Of a stretch of DNA of 35,157 nucleotides, positions 1 through 7,290 are shown piece by piece. The notes below the pieces were generated by a model. The model was given only the letters and a program-made list of their open reading frames with translations, did no database searches and had not been told where the DNA came from. A program made the translations under genes and the position numbers. Each line of letters begins with the position of its first letter. Position 1 is the stretch's first letter. Source of the stretch: Oscillospiraceae bacterium (GTDB lineage Bacteria > Bacillota > Clostridia > Oscillospirales > CAG-272). The DNA is taken from assembly GCA_015064555.1 (NCBI GenBank), contig SVRZ01000028.1, positions 1-35,157 of the forward strand, given 5' to 3'.

Positions 1-1180
1 GACGGGCAGACAGCTCACAGGTATGACTCAGAGCGGTACTACTCAGACGTTCACTTACAATGATGAAGGTATACGCACATCAAAAACTGTTAATGGTGTA
101 ACGACTACCTATTACCTCAGCGGCTCACAGATCATAGCAGAAGAAACAAGCGGAAATCTGACCGTCTATATCTATGACTCAAACGGTTCGCCTATAGGAA
201 TGCAATACCACGGTTCAAGCTATGCAGAGGACGTATGGGACGTATTCTGGTATGAAAAGAACCTCCAGGGAGATATTGTAGCAGTATACAATGACGCCGG
301 CACAAAGCTTGTAACCTATTACTACGATGCCTTTGGTTATTGTATAGCAAGCTATGATAACAATGGTTCAAGCACACGTGCATATTACAATCCATTCAGA
401 TACAGAGGCTATTACTACGATAAAGATCTTGATCTATATTACCTTAATTCAAGATACTACGACGGAAGAACTGGTAGATTCATTTCGCCGGATGCACCAT
501 CTTACCTCGGCGCCAACGGTGATCTGAATAGCTATAACTTGTATGCTTATTGCAGTAATAATCCGGTTATGTATGCGGATCCAAGTGGTAGATTTCCTAT
601 AACTTCATTGCTGATAGGTATAGGAATCGGAGCCTTGTTCGGTACAATATATAGTGGGATGACATCCATAGCGGCTGGAAATAGAGGAAAAACATTTGTT
701 GCGGATGTTTTAGAGGGAGCACTAACTGGTGCAACGTTGGGAGCGGCAACAACATTGGGAGGGCTTGTTGCAACTGAAGCTATTGTGGGGATGGCTGCTG
801 CGACAAGTTTTGGAACATTAATTTTGTCTTCTTATGTAACAGGTATGGCAAACTATACTATATCTCAATATCTTAATGAGGAATCTTTCGTCTTAAACGA
901 TGCTGGAAATCATGGAACACAACTTGCCGTTAAGAGTATTTTTAACTTTAGCATAGGATATATGTACGGAATTACAAACAGCTGGAGTACGTTAAATCAA
1001 GGTGTATATACAAATATGTTCAGAGATTTTAGAGATTCTGGGTATAATGTTGTATCGAGTGTAATTGGTGCATCAATTACATATATCACTACAGAATGTA
1101 AAAATTTAATTTCTAGAGCAATTATAAGAAGTGTGCTTAATAAAGTGTGGGATTCGGTACAAAACTTAAGTAGCACTTAA
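1..1180 (+). CDS. Rhs/YD-repeat polymorphic toxin, C-terminal part (5' end outside the window)
   Basis: The frame is open from base 2, ahead of the first ATG at 23, so this is the 3' part of a longer gene. The first ~190 residues hold YD-type repeats (TYNDEGIRTSKTVNG, YYYDAFGY) and then the Rhs core end: 'RYYDGRTGRFISPDAP', 'SYNLYAYCSNNPVMYADPSGRF'. Family knowledge: the Rhs core makes a cocoon around a C-terminal toxin tip delivered to neighbouring cells. The tip starts after DPSGRF (about residue 192). It opens with a Gly/Ala-rich hydrophobic stretch (IGIGALFG, GALTGATLGAATTLGG), common in such tips, followed by ~110 residues that I do not recognise. Base composition becomes clearly AT-richer at the core/tip border, as expected for an exchanged tip. 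The candidate immunity gene begins 11 bases after the stop. The Rhs call is firm; the toxin activity is unknown. Confidence 0.9.
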   Translation, partial: TGRQLTGMTQSGTTQTFTYNDEGIRTSKTVNGVTTTYYLSGSQIIAEETSGNLTVYIYDSNGSPIGMQYHGSSYAEDVWDVFWYEKNLQGDIVAVYNDAGTKLVTYYYDAFGYCIASYDNNGSSTRAYYNPFRYRGYYYDKDLDLYYLNSRYYDGRTGRFISPDAPSYLGANGDLNSYNLYAYCSNNPVMYADPSGRFPITSLLIGIGIGALFGTIYSGMTSIAAGNRGKTFVADVLEGALTGATLGAATTLGGLVATEAIVGMAAATSFGTLILSSYVTGMANYTISQYLNEESFVLNDAGNHGTQLAVKSIFNFSIGYMYGITNSWSTLNQGVYTNMFRDFRDSGYNVVSSVIGASITYITTECKNLISRAIIRSVLNKVWDSVQNLSST

Positions 1181-1190
1181 AGGAGTAGTT

Positions 1191-1610
1191 ATGTATGTTA
1201 AAAAAAGTTTCGATGTTCGCAGTTGTATGTTGTGCTTTCTTATATCATTAACATGTGAATTACCTTTATTAATCCTTGCGATAATCTTTTCTGAACCGGC
1301 GTTGCATATATTTTTTTGCGTACTTTTGTTGGTTTCTTGTTTTTCATTAATTTTGATATACTTATACACAGGGAGAAATATAGTATTCAGTAAAGAAAAC
1401 ATTCGTATTTTAAAAAACGATCTCGAAATGATGCGGCTGGATTGGCACAACGTTAAGATAGAATATTGCGATTTCTCATTTATATTTGTTTTGGAGGGAT
1501 TCACTATTAAAATCACTTATTTCGATTCAGATCAGAATGCATACGATACGCTTTATATTCCCGCCAAAAAGAAAACCTTTTACGAAATTATGAGTTTAGC
1601 AAAAATATGA
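1191..1610 (+). CDS. Small two-TM protein with PH-like tail; candidate Rhs immunity protein
   Basis: This 139-aa protein has two hydrophobic segments (about residues 12-33 and 37-58), then a soluble beta-rich tail of ~75 residues starting 'GRNIVFSKENIRIL'. That design resembles bacterial PH-like (bPH) membrane proteins. The ribosome binding site AAAGGAG overlaps the stop codon of the Rhs gene and lies 5-6 bases before this ATG, so the two genes are probably co-translated. Being the first gene after an Rhs tip is the usual place for the cognate immunity gene; that role is inferred from position only. It is AT-rich like the tip. No family was recognised. Confidence 0.7.
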   Translation: MYVKKSFDVRSCMLCFLISLTCELPLLILAIIFSEPALHIFFCVLLLVSCFSLILIYLYTGRNIVFSKENIRILKNDLEMMRLDWHNVKIEYCDFSFIFVLEGFTIKITYFDSDQNAYDTLYIPAKKKTFYEIMSLAKI

Positions 1611-1629
1611 ATATGGAATGAAGGCGGTA

Positions 1630-1819
1630 ATGACAGCTAATAATTATATAACTTATTACAAATTGTCAAAAAGTTACTTTTGGGGCGTTCGCCAAAACCG
1701 GAATTGATCCAATAATTTCTTATGCTTTCGCAGGATATGCATGGATTCATGTGCTTTTTTCCGCATGTACTTCTCATGTCGATTCGCGCGCATACAATAG
1801 GGGGTTTTCATTAGTATGA
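1630..1819 (+). pseudogene. Frameshifted small ORF (62 aa if repaired)
   Basis: An ATG at 1630 follows AAGGCGG and gives 25 codons before TGA at 1705. The frame one base later stays open without a stop to 1819 and reads 'AFAKTGIDPIISYAFAGYAW' and onward. Removing one G from the GGGG at 1682-1685 joins both into a 62-aa protein, and its stop TGA then overlaps the ATG of the next gene (ATGA at 1816-1819), a typical translational-coupling arrangement. I infer a recently broken, or mis-sequenced, small gene, perhaps a remnant immunity gene. It is too short for a family call. Confidence 0.35.
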
Positions 1820-2046
1820 CAGTTATTAAAACGATAATTTCTGTGATTCATTTTATATCTATTGCAGTGCTAGTTCTTGGCTCTCCGTTTTTTGTAACAG
1901 AAATTCTTTTAGGTGAAAATGCCGCAGAACGATTTTTCAACATATTTAATCCTCCGCTGGATTTCGATACGCATCGTAAAATTTACTTTATTTTTGGATT
2001 GGTTGCGTTAATTACCATTATTATAAAAGAAGATCTAATACCTTAA
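1816..2046 (+). CDS. Small hypothetical membrane protein
   Basis: This 76-aa protein has two hydrophobic helices (about residues 5-30 and 54-70), separated by a short polar loop containing 'GENAAERFFNIFNPPLDF'. No good ribosome binding site precedes it. The ATG overlaps the stop of the preceding frameshifted ORF, so it was probably translated by coupling. Its position in the Rhs tail suggests an immunity-type or orphan gene; this is inference. No family recognised. Confidence 0.5.
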   Translation: MTVIKTIISVIHFISIAVLVLGSPFFVTEILLGENAAERFFNIFNPPLDFDTHRKIYFIFGLVALITIIIKEDLIP

Positions 2047-2082
2047 ACGATGAATCGGCAGTCTTGGTTAAAAACAGAGGAT

Positions 2083-2360
2083 GAGTCATTAAGAATTCAA
2101 CAAAATCAAAACGAAAGGATGAAAATATCAGCAAAAAATATAATTTCCGCGAATTCTTGATGGCTCAGCCTCTCGGGGCAAAGGGATTTTGAGCGGAAAT
2201 CCTCGGCTGATAATCAAGCAAAGCGAGTCTGTGCCATGCACAAGAGAGCGCGCGTAGATTGTTCTTCGGTGACTCACGATAAGTGAGTACAGTGCGCAGC
2301 ACCAAAGGATGAAATCCTTTCACCGAAAAGAGCACGAACGATAAGCGTACAAGGGTACGC
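2083..2360 (+). ncRNA. Unassigned structured RNA-like element, copy 1
   Basis: No gene covers 2047-2612. A 16-bp helix pairs GAGTCATTAAGAATTC (2083-2098) with 2151-2166, using two G.U pairs and no mismatch. Then come a helix 2183-2189/2197-2203, the invariant block TCGGCTGATAATCAA (2203-2217), and a small hairpin UGUG/CACA (2230-2242). A branched domain follows: stems 2258-2264/2336-2342 and TTCGGTG/CACCGAA (2265-2271/2321-2327) enclose three hairpins at 2273-2287, 2292-2302 and 2304-2320. A last hairpin GCGTAC-AAGG-GTACGC is at 2345-2360. A second copy at the right end of the window keeps the helices with compensatory changes. G.U pairs point to function as RNA on the + strand. I do not recognise it as RNase P, tmRNA, 6S, SRP, T-box or a group II intron domain V. 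No + strand gene follows closely, so a cis-riboswitch role is unlikely for this copy. Confidence 0.6.
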
Positions 2361-2397
2361 TGAGTGAGGAAACGAGGATAGAATAAAAAACTTTAAT

Positions 2398-2516
2398 GAA
2401 AATGAGGAAAAACGGAGTTTTTCAACCTTTAAAATATTATAAAAATACGGCAAAGGCACTGTGTTTTATACAGTACTTTTGCCGTACTTTATTGGTTACG
2501 CCGAAATGACATAGCC
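2398..2516 (-). repeat. Dispersed terminator-bearing repeat, copy A
   Basis: Read on the minus strand this ~115-bp element has a conserved head (GGCTAYGYCATT, then GCGTAACCAATAAA), a long hairpin, and a second short hairpin GAAAAAC-TCC-GTTTTTC. It matches 26231-26384 on the plus strand, where the second hairpin is GAAAACC-TGT-GGTTTTC, a compensatory difference. It begins ~100 bases downstream of the LRR lipoprotein stop, in the same orientation as that gene. The function is probably transcription termination or mRNA 3'-end protection. Confidence 0.7.
2446..2486 (-). terminator. Rho-independent terminator for the 646-aa LRR lipoprotein gene
   Basis: On the minus strand TACGGCAAAAG.ACTGT pairs with ACAGTGC.TTTGCCGTA around a 6-7 base loop, followed directly by TTTTT (AAAAA at 2441-2445 on the plus strand). 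It lies ~130 bases after the stop at 2613 and is part of dispersed repeat copy A. Confidence 0.75.
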
Positions 2517-2612
2517 CCATATTTTTGCTGTATTTAATGCGCATTACATTCTTCGTTTTACGGTGGGAGCCAGCTTTGAAATATTTGCTGTGGTGAGCAA
2601 CGCATTCCTTTT

Positions 2613-4553
2613 TCATCTGTGGTAATCCCAGGTTACAACGCAATCTCCGTTCCAGCTCTTTTCCCATCCGCTCGGCCGATTTTCGGCTTCGCAGAAAATA
2701 TTGAGGTTGTAGCAATAATTAAATGCATCTTTCTGAATTTCCGTTACGGATGCAGGGATAAATATTGTTCTGAGCGAACGGCAGCTACGGAATGCATACG
2801 CTCCAATGCTCGTCAGGGACTCGGGGAGCGTGATAGCCGAAAGTGCTACGCAACTGCCAAATGCGGAATAACCGATGCTTGTTACAGATTCGGGGATCTT
2901 TACATTCGTAAGTGCTTCACAATCGCAAAACGTATAATCCTCAATGCTTTTTATGCCATCCGGAATCACAATGCTTGTAAGAGAGCGGCAATCTTTAAAT
3001 GCACCGGCTCCGATACAGGTTACAGAGCTTGGAATTTCGATTTCTTTAAGCGATGAGCATTTATTAAATGCATAAGAGTAAATAACCTTTGCCTTATCTG
3101 ATATTTTACAGGATTCAATATCGGTATTCTCTGCCTTTATCAATACAATATAGGGATTATTATTGTTTCCAAGATAATATGCATTGTCATATTTGTTGTA
3201 TTCCAATGATGTGCATTCTTCAAATGCATCGTTACCAACAGTGCGTATAGAATCGGGAATTTCCAGACCGGTGAGCAAAACGCAGGAAAGGAATGCAGAA
3301 TCTCCGATAGTTGTCAGGGAAAGCGGCAGTTCTATATTCACAAGCGAGGTGCATAAGCAGAATGGATAGTCACCTATGCTTGTAACAGAGTCGGGGATCT
3401 CTATGCTTACGAGCGAGGTGCAATTGTAGAACGCATAGTCACCTATGCTTGTAACAGAGTCGGAGATCTCTATGCTTACGAGCGAGGTGCAATCGTAGAA
3501 CGCATAGTCACCTATGCTTGTAACAGAGTCCGGAATTTTCATTTCTGTAAGAGCGGCGCAATTGCGGAAGGCATTCTCGCCAATGCTCAGCAATTCGGTA
3601 TTGTTACCAAAATTCACGCGTGTCAACAGCTTACAACCATCGAAAGCAGAATTACCGATAGCTGCCACAGAATCGCCTATTACGATGCTTTCAAGATCGG
3701 GACAGGCGGAAAACGCCGCATCCTTAATGCTTGTTACCGAATTACCGATAACTACGCTTTTAAGCAAGGGATGCATTGAAAAATCGATCCAACCAAGATG
3801 CCTTACGGAATCACCGACGATGATGCTCGTAAGCGAAGAACAACCATACAATATAAGATCATTATCGCTATATTCCGAATTATCGCCAATCGTGGTTACC
3901 GAGTCGGGAATTTCTATGCTTTCAAGAGAAATACAATCGTTAAATGCCCTACTGCCGATATAAGTCACCGAGCCCGGAATTTCTACCCTTTCAAGAGATG
4001 TACAACCCCAAAAAGCATAATTGCCTATAGCTGTCACCGAAGAGGGGACGGTTACATCCACAAGCGACTCTGCTTTGCAAAATGCATAATTTGCAATTTC
4101 CCTAACCGTGCCCGGAACAGCAAATGATTTTTCATCCTGCTTTGGTATATAACGCACAAGAGTTTTTTCATCGGCGGTATAAAGATTATTGCCAATAGAT
4201 TTATAATGCTTGCTGTTTTTGTCCACCTCTATACTTGTACAGGAAGGACATTGTATCGTACCAATTTTTTCAACCGAAGCAGGTATTGATATTGTTTTAA
4301 TACCGCCGGAATGAATCTCTTTGATTTCGGTTATGGGAAGTCCCTCATGCGTTTCGGGAATTTCCAGATGATCGTATCTTGGGTTATCCAAGAGGTATTC
4401 AACCGAATAGCCTGATGAATCGCTATTCAGAGTGTAGGTCAAATCATTTTTTGCTTTATCATCGCTTTTATTAGTATCTGTCAAGGATGAAAAGCAGGAC
4501 GTTATTGCGAGAATGGATATAAAGACGGTTAAAATCAATAAAAGCTTTCTCAT
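2613..4553 (-). CDS. BspA-like LRR_5 surface lipoprotein, 646 aa
   Basis: The N-terminus is a lipoprotein signal (basic MRK, hydrophobic core, lipobox ITSC, lipidated Cys20), so the mature protein is anchored outside the membrane. From about residue 65 to 610 it is built of ~23-residue LRR_5 (BspA/Treponema-type) repeats of the form 'IPDSVTSIGDYAFYNCTSL', interrupted at about residues 440-490 by a non-repeat insert. The tail 'NLNIFCEAENRPSGW' is a common end for these proteins in gut Clostridia. Family knowledge: such proteins mediate adhesion or extracellular binding; no enzyme motif is visible. The ATG at 4553 has AAAAGGAG 11 bases upstream. It lies 74 bases downstream of the small membrane-protein gene and probably shares its promoter. 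Three of its repeats are nearly identical at DNA level. Confidence 0.9.
   Translation of the reverse strand: MRKLLLILTVFISILAITSCFSSLTDTNKSDDKAKNDLTYTLNSDSSGYSVEYLLDNPRYDHLEIPETHEGLPITEIKEIHSGGIKTISIPASVEKIGTIQCPSCTSIEVDKNSKHYKSIGNNLYTADEKTLVRYIPKQDEKSFAVPGTVREIANYAFCKAESLVDVTVPSSVTAIGNYAFWGCTSLERVEIPGSVTYIGSRAFNDCISLESIEIPDSVTTIGDNSEYSDNDLILYGCSSLTSIIVGDSVRHLGWIDFSMHPLLKSVVIGNSVTSIKDAAFSACPDLESIVIGDSVAAIGNSAFDGCKLLTRVNFGNNTELLSIGENAFRNCAALTEMKIPDSVTSIGDYAFYDCTSLVSIEISDSVTSIGDYAFYNCTSLVSIEIPDSVTSIGDYPFCLCTSLVNIELPLSLTTIGDSAFLSCVLLTGLEIPDSIRTVGNDAFEECTSLEYNKYDNAYYLGNNNNPYIVLIKAENTDIESCKISDKAKVIYSYAFNKCSSLKEIEIPSSVTCIGAGAFKDCRSLTSIVIPDGIKSIEDYTFCDCEALTNVKIPESVTSIGYSAFGSCVALSAITLPESLTSIGAYAFRSCRSLRTIFIPASVTEIQKDAFNYCYNLNIFCEAENRPSGWEKSWNGDCVVTWDYHR
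3371..3530. repeat. 69-bp tandem coding repeat inside the LRR gene
   Basis: Units begin at 3371, 3440 and 3509 with an exact 69-bp (23-codon) period. The first two differ at only two positions and the third matches for about 20 bases before diverging. Neighbouring LRR units are far more divergent, so this points to recent duplication or gene conversion within the array. Confidence 0.85.
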
Positions 4554-4627
4554 ATCACAAAATTCTCCTTTTAATATCTTGTGGCATTGCGATGCCTATT
4601 GCGATCAAAGCGAATTGTTTTTTTCTA

Positions 4628-5056
4628 TTAACTCCAGCTTTTATCTGCCAGAGCGGCATTTATGCGGCCCATAAGCTCCTCGGACATATATGCCATGCTT
4701 TCGATATGTACCTTTCCCTCTCCGACAAAGAGAGTCAGGGAATCCTGATTTTTTCTCAGCCTTACGATATCGGAAAATCTGTACACCGTTTTCTTGCCGA
4801 GGAAGGTGCTGTATTCAAAGGTCTCCTCATCTATGATGGTTATCTTCTGATTTCTCCAGCAGAGGTACATCGCTGCTCCCAGCACCCCGAAAAACAAAAA
4901 ACCGATCATAATAGCCCACCTCTGTGTTGCAACCGCGAGGACTATGCAAAAAATCGCAACCGCATCCAAAAAGATGCTCATAAACTTTGCGCGTTCCGGC
5001 AGGAACATATCTGCGCGCGGCTTGAATCCGCACTTTTCGGGATTGAAAACTACCAT
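4628..5056 (-). CDS. Small membrane protein with two TM segments and PH-like tail
   Basis: 142 aa. Residues ~27-45 and 48-66 form two hydrophobic helices joined by a short loop. The C-terminal ~75 residues ('KITIIDEETFEYSTFLGKKTVYRFSDIVRL') have the strand pattern of a bacterial PH-like domain that sits at the inner membrane face. The start at 5056 has AAAGGAG about 7 bases upstream and a good promoter (5089-5117). It is the first gene of a unit with the LRR lipoprotein, 74 bases apart. Function unknown; the pairing hints at a role linked to the lipoprotein, by context only. Confidence 0.75.
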   Translation of the reverse strand: MVVFNPEKCGFKPRADMFLPERAKFMSIFLDAVAIFCIVLAVATQRWAIMIGFLFFGVLGAAMYLCWRNQKITIIDEETFEYSTFLGKKTVYRFSDIVRLRKNQDSLTLFVGEGKVHIESMAYMSEELMGRINAALADKSWS

Positions 5057-5088
5057 AACAGTCTCCTTTCAATTTGTATTTTTTCTTT

Positions 5089-5117
5089 ATTTTAGCATAA
5101 AAATACCGCAAAGTCAA
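5089..5117 (-). promoter_or_regulatory. Sigma-A promoter for the 4628-5056 / LRR unit
   Basis: On the minus strand TTGACT (5112-5117) and TAAAAT (5089-5094) are separated by exactly 17 bases, with TG one base before the -10. It is divergent from the etf promoter about 100 bases away. Confidence 0.75.
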
Positions 5118-5209
5118 CAACCGGCATTATTTCCACAAAAATATGCTTCTCAGCATTGTAGGTTTTCTACAAATCTTTTTGTGCTTATGTAGATTTATGA
5201 GAAACACTA

Positions 5210-5238
5210 TTTACAAGCCGGGCAGCCTATGGTATAAT
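5210..5238 (+). promoter_or_regulatory. Sigma-A promoter of the etfBA-dehydrogenase operon
   Basis: TTTACA (5210-5215), a 17-base spacer and a perfect TATAAT (5233-5238). The leader to the etfB start is about 50 bases. A TTGACA at 5242-5247 lies just downstream of the -10 and has no matching -10 of its own. Confidence 0.8.
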
Positions 5239-5294
5239 AAATTGACATTTACGTCTATTACATACAAGTAAAATCCGAATGAATGGAGATCAAT

Positions 5295-6083
5295 ATGAAC
5301 ATTTTAGTTTGTGTAAAGCAGGTTCCCGGCTCAAACAACGTTGAGGTCGATCCTGTTACCGGTGTTTTGAAGCGAAACGGCGTTCAGAGTAAGATAAATC
5401 CTTACGACCTCTATGCTATTGAAGCCGCTCTTTCCCTGGTTGAAAGGTATGGCGGCGCCGTTGAGGCAATTACCATGGGACCGCCTCAGGCAAAAGCCGT
5501 TATAGAAGAAACGATATGCATGGGTGCTAATAGGGGAACTGTGCTTACCGACCGTAAATTCGCAGGTGCGGACGTTCTTGCTACAGCATACACCATTTCT
5601 CAAGGTATTAAGAAATGCGGCGAATATGACCTCATAATCTGCGGAAAGCAGACCACCGACGGTGATACCGCGCAGGTTGGAGCAGAGGTTGCCGAATATC
5701 TCGGCATCGCAAACGTATCAAACGTTCTCTCGGTGGACGAGGTTTCCTCGGGCAAGCTGCTTCTTACCGCCGCACTCGATGACAAGAACGTCAAGCTCTC
5801 TGTCAAGCTCCCTGCCCTTATATCCATGGACAGCGACGTTAATACCCCCCGCCTCCCCTCCTATAAGACGAAAAAGACACTCCGCGAGGAGGACGTTACC
5901 TTCTTTACCTTTGACGATCTTGATGACAAGGATCCGAGCCATTACGGATTGACAGGCTCGGCTACTCAGGTGGAAAGAATATTCCCGCCCGAGAAGAATG
6001 ACACTAAGCATATCATAAGCGGAGACCATGCTGCCAAGACCGAAGAGCTCTATCAGCTGCTCCGCACGAAGAAGATGGTTTAA
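5295..6083 (+). CDS. etfB: Electron transfer flavoprotein, beta subunit
   Basis: 262 aa, the normal length for EtfB. The start opens 'MNILVCVKQVPGS', typical of the family. It has the clostridial-type features 'NPYDLYAIEAAL', 'ITMGPPQA' and the nucleotide-binding segment 'GKQTTDGDTAQVG' (residues 117-129). I chose ATG 5295 over the in-frame ATG 5283 because the ribosome binding site GGAG (5285-5288) lies between them at correct spacing. In bifurcating Etf proteins this subunit holds the FAD that exchanges electrons with NAD(H). It is the first gene of an operon with etfA 13 bases downstream. Confidence 0.95.
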   Translation: MNILVCVKQVPGSNNVEVDPVTGVLKRNGVQSKINPYDLYAIEAALSLVERYGGAVEAITMGPPQAKAVIEETICMGANRGTVLTDRKFAGADVLATAYTISQGIKKCGEYDLIICGKQTTDGDTAQVGAEVAEYLGIANVSNVLSVDEVSSGKLLLTAALDDKNVKLSVKLPALISMDSDVNTPRLPSYKTKKTLREEDVTFFTFDDLDDKDPSHYGLTGSATQVERIFPPEKNDTKHIISGDHAAKTEELYQLLRTKKMV

Positions 6084-6096
6084 GGAGGATAAGATA

Positions 6097-7290
6097 ATGA
6101 GCCGGCTTGTAATAAATCAGAATGCCGTTACCCCCGAGAACGCAGAAGCTATAAAGAAGATCTGCCCCTTCGGTGCTATAAGCTACGTCGACGGAAAGCT
6201 CGACATATCATCCGCCTGCAAGATGTGCAAGATGTGCGTACGCAAGGGCGGCGGAGTTATAGAATACGTCGAGGAAAAAACACAGGAGCTTGATAAATCG
6301 CTCTGGCGCGGAGTCTGCGTTTTTGCCGACTGCACGGGCGGAGAGATACACAGAGTTACATATGAGCTTTGCGGAAAGGCGAGAAAATTGGCCGAGGTCA
6401 CCGGTCATCCCGTCTATGCAATTATGATAGGCTCAAAGACATCCGAGAACGCAGAAAGGCTTCTGCACTACGGAGTTGATAAGGTATTCGTCTACGACCA
6501 CGAGGAGCTTGCCGATTTCAGGATAGAGCCCTATACCGCCGCATTCTGCGATTTTATCGAAAAGCACCGCCCCTCGTCTGTGCTCATCGGAGCCACCAAT
6601 CTCGGCCGCCAGCTTGCCCCCAGAGTTGCGGCAAGATGCCGCACCGGCCTCACTGCCGATTGCACTATGCTCGAGATGAAGGAGAACACCGATCTCGTTC
6701 AGATCAGACCTGCATTTGGCGGTAATATAATGGCGCAGATCATAACGCCCAATACAAGACCTCAGTTCTGCACGGTCCGCTATAAGATATTCGATGAGCC
6801 CATACCCACAAAGGAGCCATCGGGACAGATAGTACATATGGAGGTCAGCGGGGATATGCTGCGCTCCGATATTCAGGTAATAAAGACCTTCGACAAGCAG
6901 AGAGACGTTGATATCGCGGAGGCGGACGTCATCGTTGCTATCGGGCGCGGTGCATCGGGCGAGGCTATGCGCGCATATGCACAGGAGCTCGCAGAGCTTC
7001 TCGGCGGTATGGTGGCCTGCACAAGACCGCTTGTTGAGAGCAATCTCTTCGATGCAAAGCATCAGATAGGACTTTCGGGAAGGACTGTCAAGCCCAAGCT
7101 GATCATCTGCCTCGGTATATCCGGAGCAGTTCAGTTTGCGGCAGGAATGAAGTCCTCCGACTGCATCGTTGCAATCAATACCGACCCGAATGCACCCATA
7201 TTCGACGTTGCTCACTATTGCATAACAGGCGACGTCAATGAGATAGTGCCCGGACTAATTGAGAAGATAAGGGGAGCTAAAAATGTATAA
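6097..7290 (+). CDS. etfA: Electron transfer flavoprotein alpha subunit with N-terminal [4Fe-4S] ferredoxin domain
   Basis: 397 aa, longer than a plain EtfA (~320 aa) because of an N-terminal iron-sulfur domain. 'ICPFGAI' supplies Cys23 and 'ACKMCKMC' supplies Cys41, Cys44 and Cys47, enough for one [4Fe-4S] cluster. The C-terminal FAD domain is intact: '[10 protein letters not shown]', '[12 protein letters not shown]', '[15 protein letters not shown]'. Family knowledge: this layout occurs in the Acetobacterium woodii lactate dehydrogenase LctC and caffeyl-CoA CarE, where the cluster connects with ferredoxin. ATG 6097 follows TAAGGAGG at 6-8 bases; the longer open frame to 6028 lies inside etfB. 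Its end overlaps the dehydrogenase gene by 8 bases. Confidence 0.95.
   Translation: MSRLVINQNAVTPENAEAIKKICPFGAISYVDGKLDISSACKMCKMCVRKGGGVIEYVEEKTQELDKSLWRGVCVFADCTGGEIHRVTYELCGKARKLAEVTGHPVYAIMIGSKTSENAERLLHYGVDKVFVYDHEELADFRIEPYTAAFCDFIEKHRPSSVLIGATNLGRQLAPRVAARCRTGLTADCTMLEMKENTDLVQIRPAFGGNIMAQIITPNTRPQFCTVRYKIFDEPIPTKEPSGQIVHMEVSGDMLRSDIQVIKTFDKQRDVDIAEADVIVAIGRGASGEAMRAYAQELAELLGGMVACTRPLVESNLFDAKHQIGLSGRTVKPKLIICLGISGAVQFAAGMKSSDCIVAINTDPNAPIFDVAHYCITGDVNEIVPGLIEKIRGAKNV

Noticed and set aside
2200-2365. Group II intron, RNase P or tmRNA in the structured region
   Set aside because: No domain V-like hairpin, no RNase P 'GAGGAAAGTCC' block and no tRNA-like end were found.
2274-2459. Small ORFs beginning MPLPYFYN at 2274-2459 (-) and 26318-26548 (+)
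   Set aside because: The shared peptide arises because both fall in the same dispersed terminator repeat; there is no ribosome site and the frames diverge after the repeat.
3371-3577. Regular repeats that might suggest a CRISPR array
   Set aside because: The period is 69 bp with no unique spacers, in frame with 23-residue LRR_5 units; it is coding sequence.
5242-5269. Second promoter with TTGACA at 5242
   Set aside because: No acceptable -10 lies 16-18 bases downstream, while the promoter at 5210-5238 is complete.
6433-7215. 260-codon minus-strand frame
   Set aside because: It lies within etfA, which is clearly the real gene; codon bias produces the open antisense frame.
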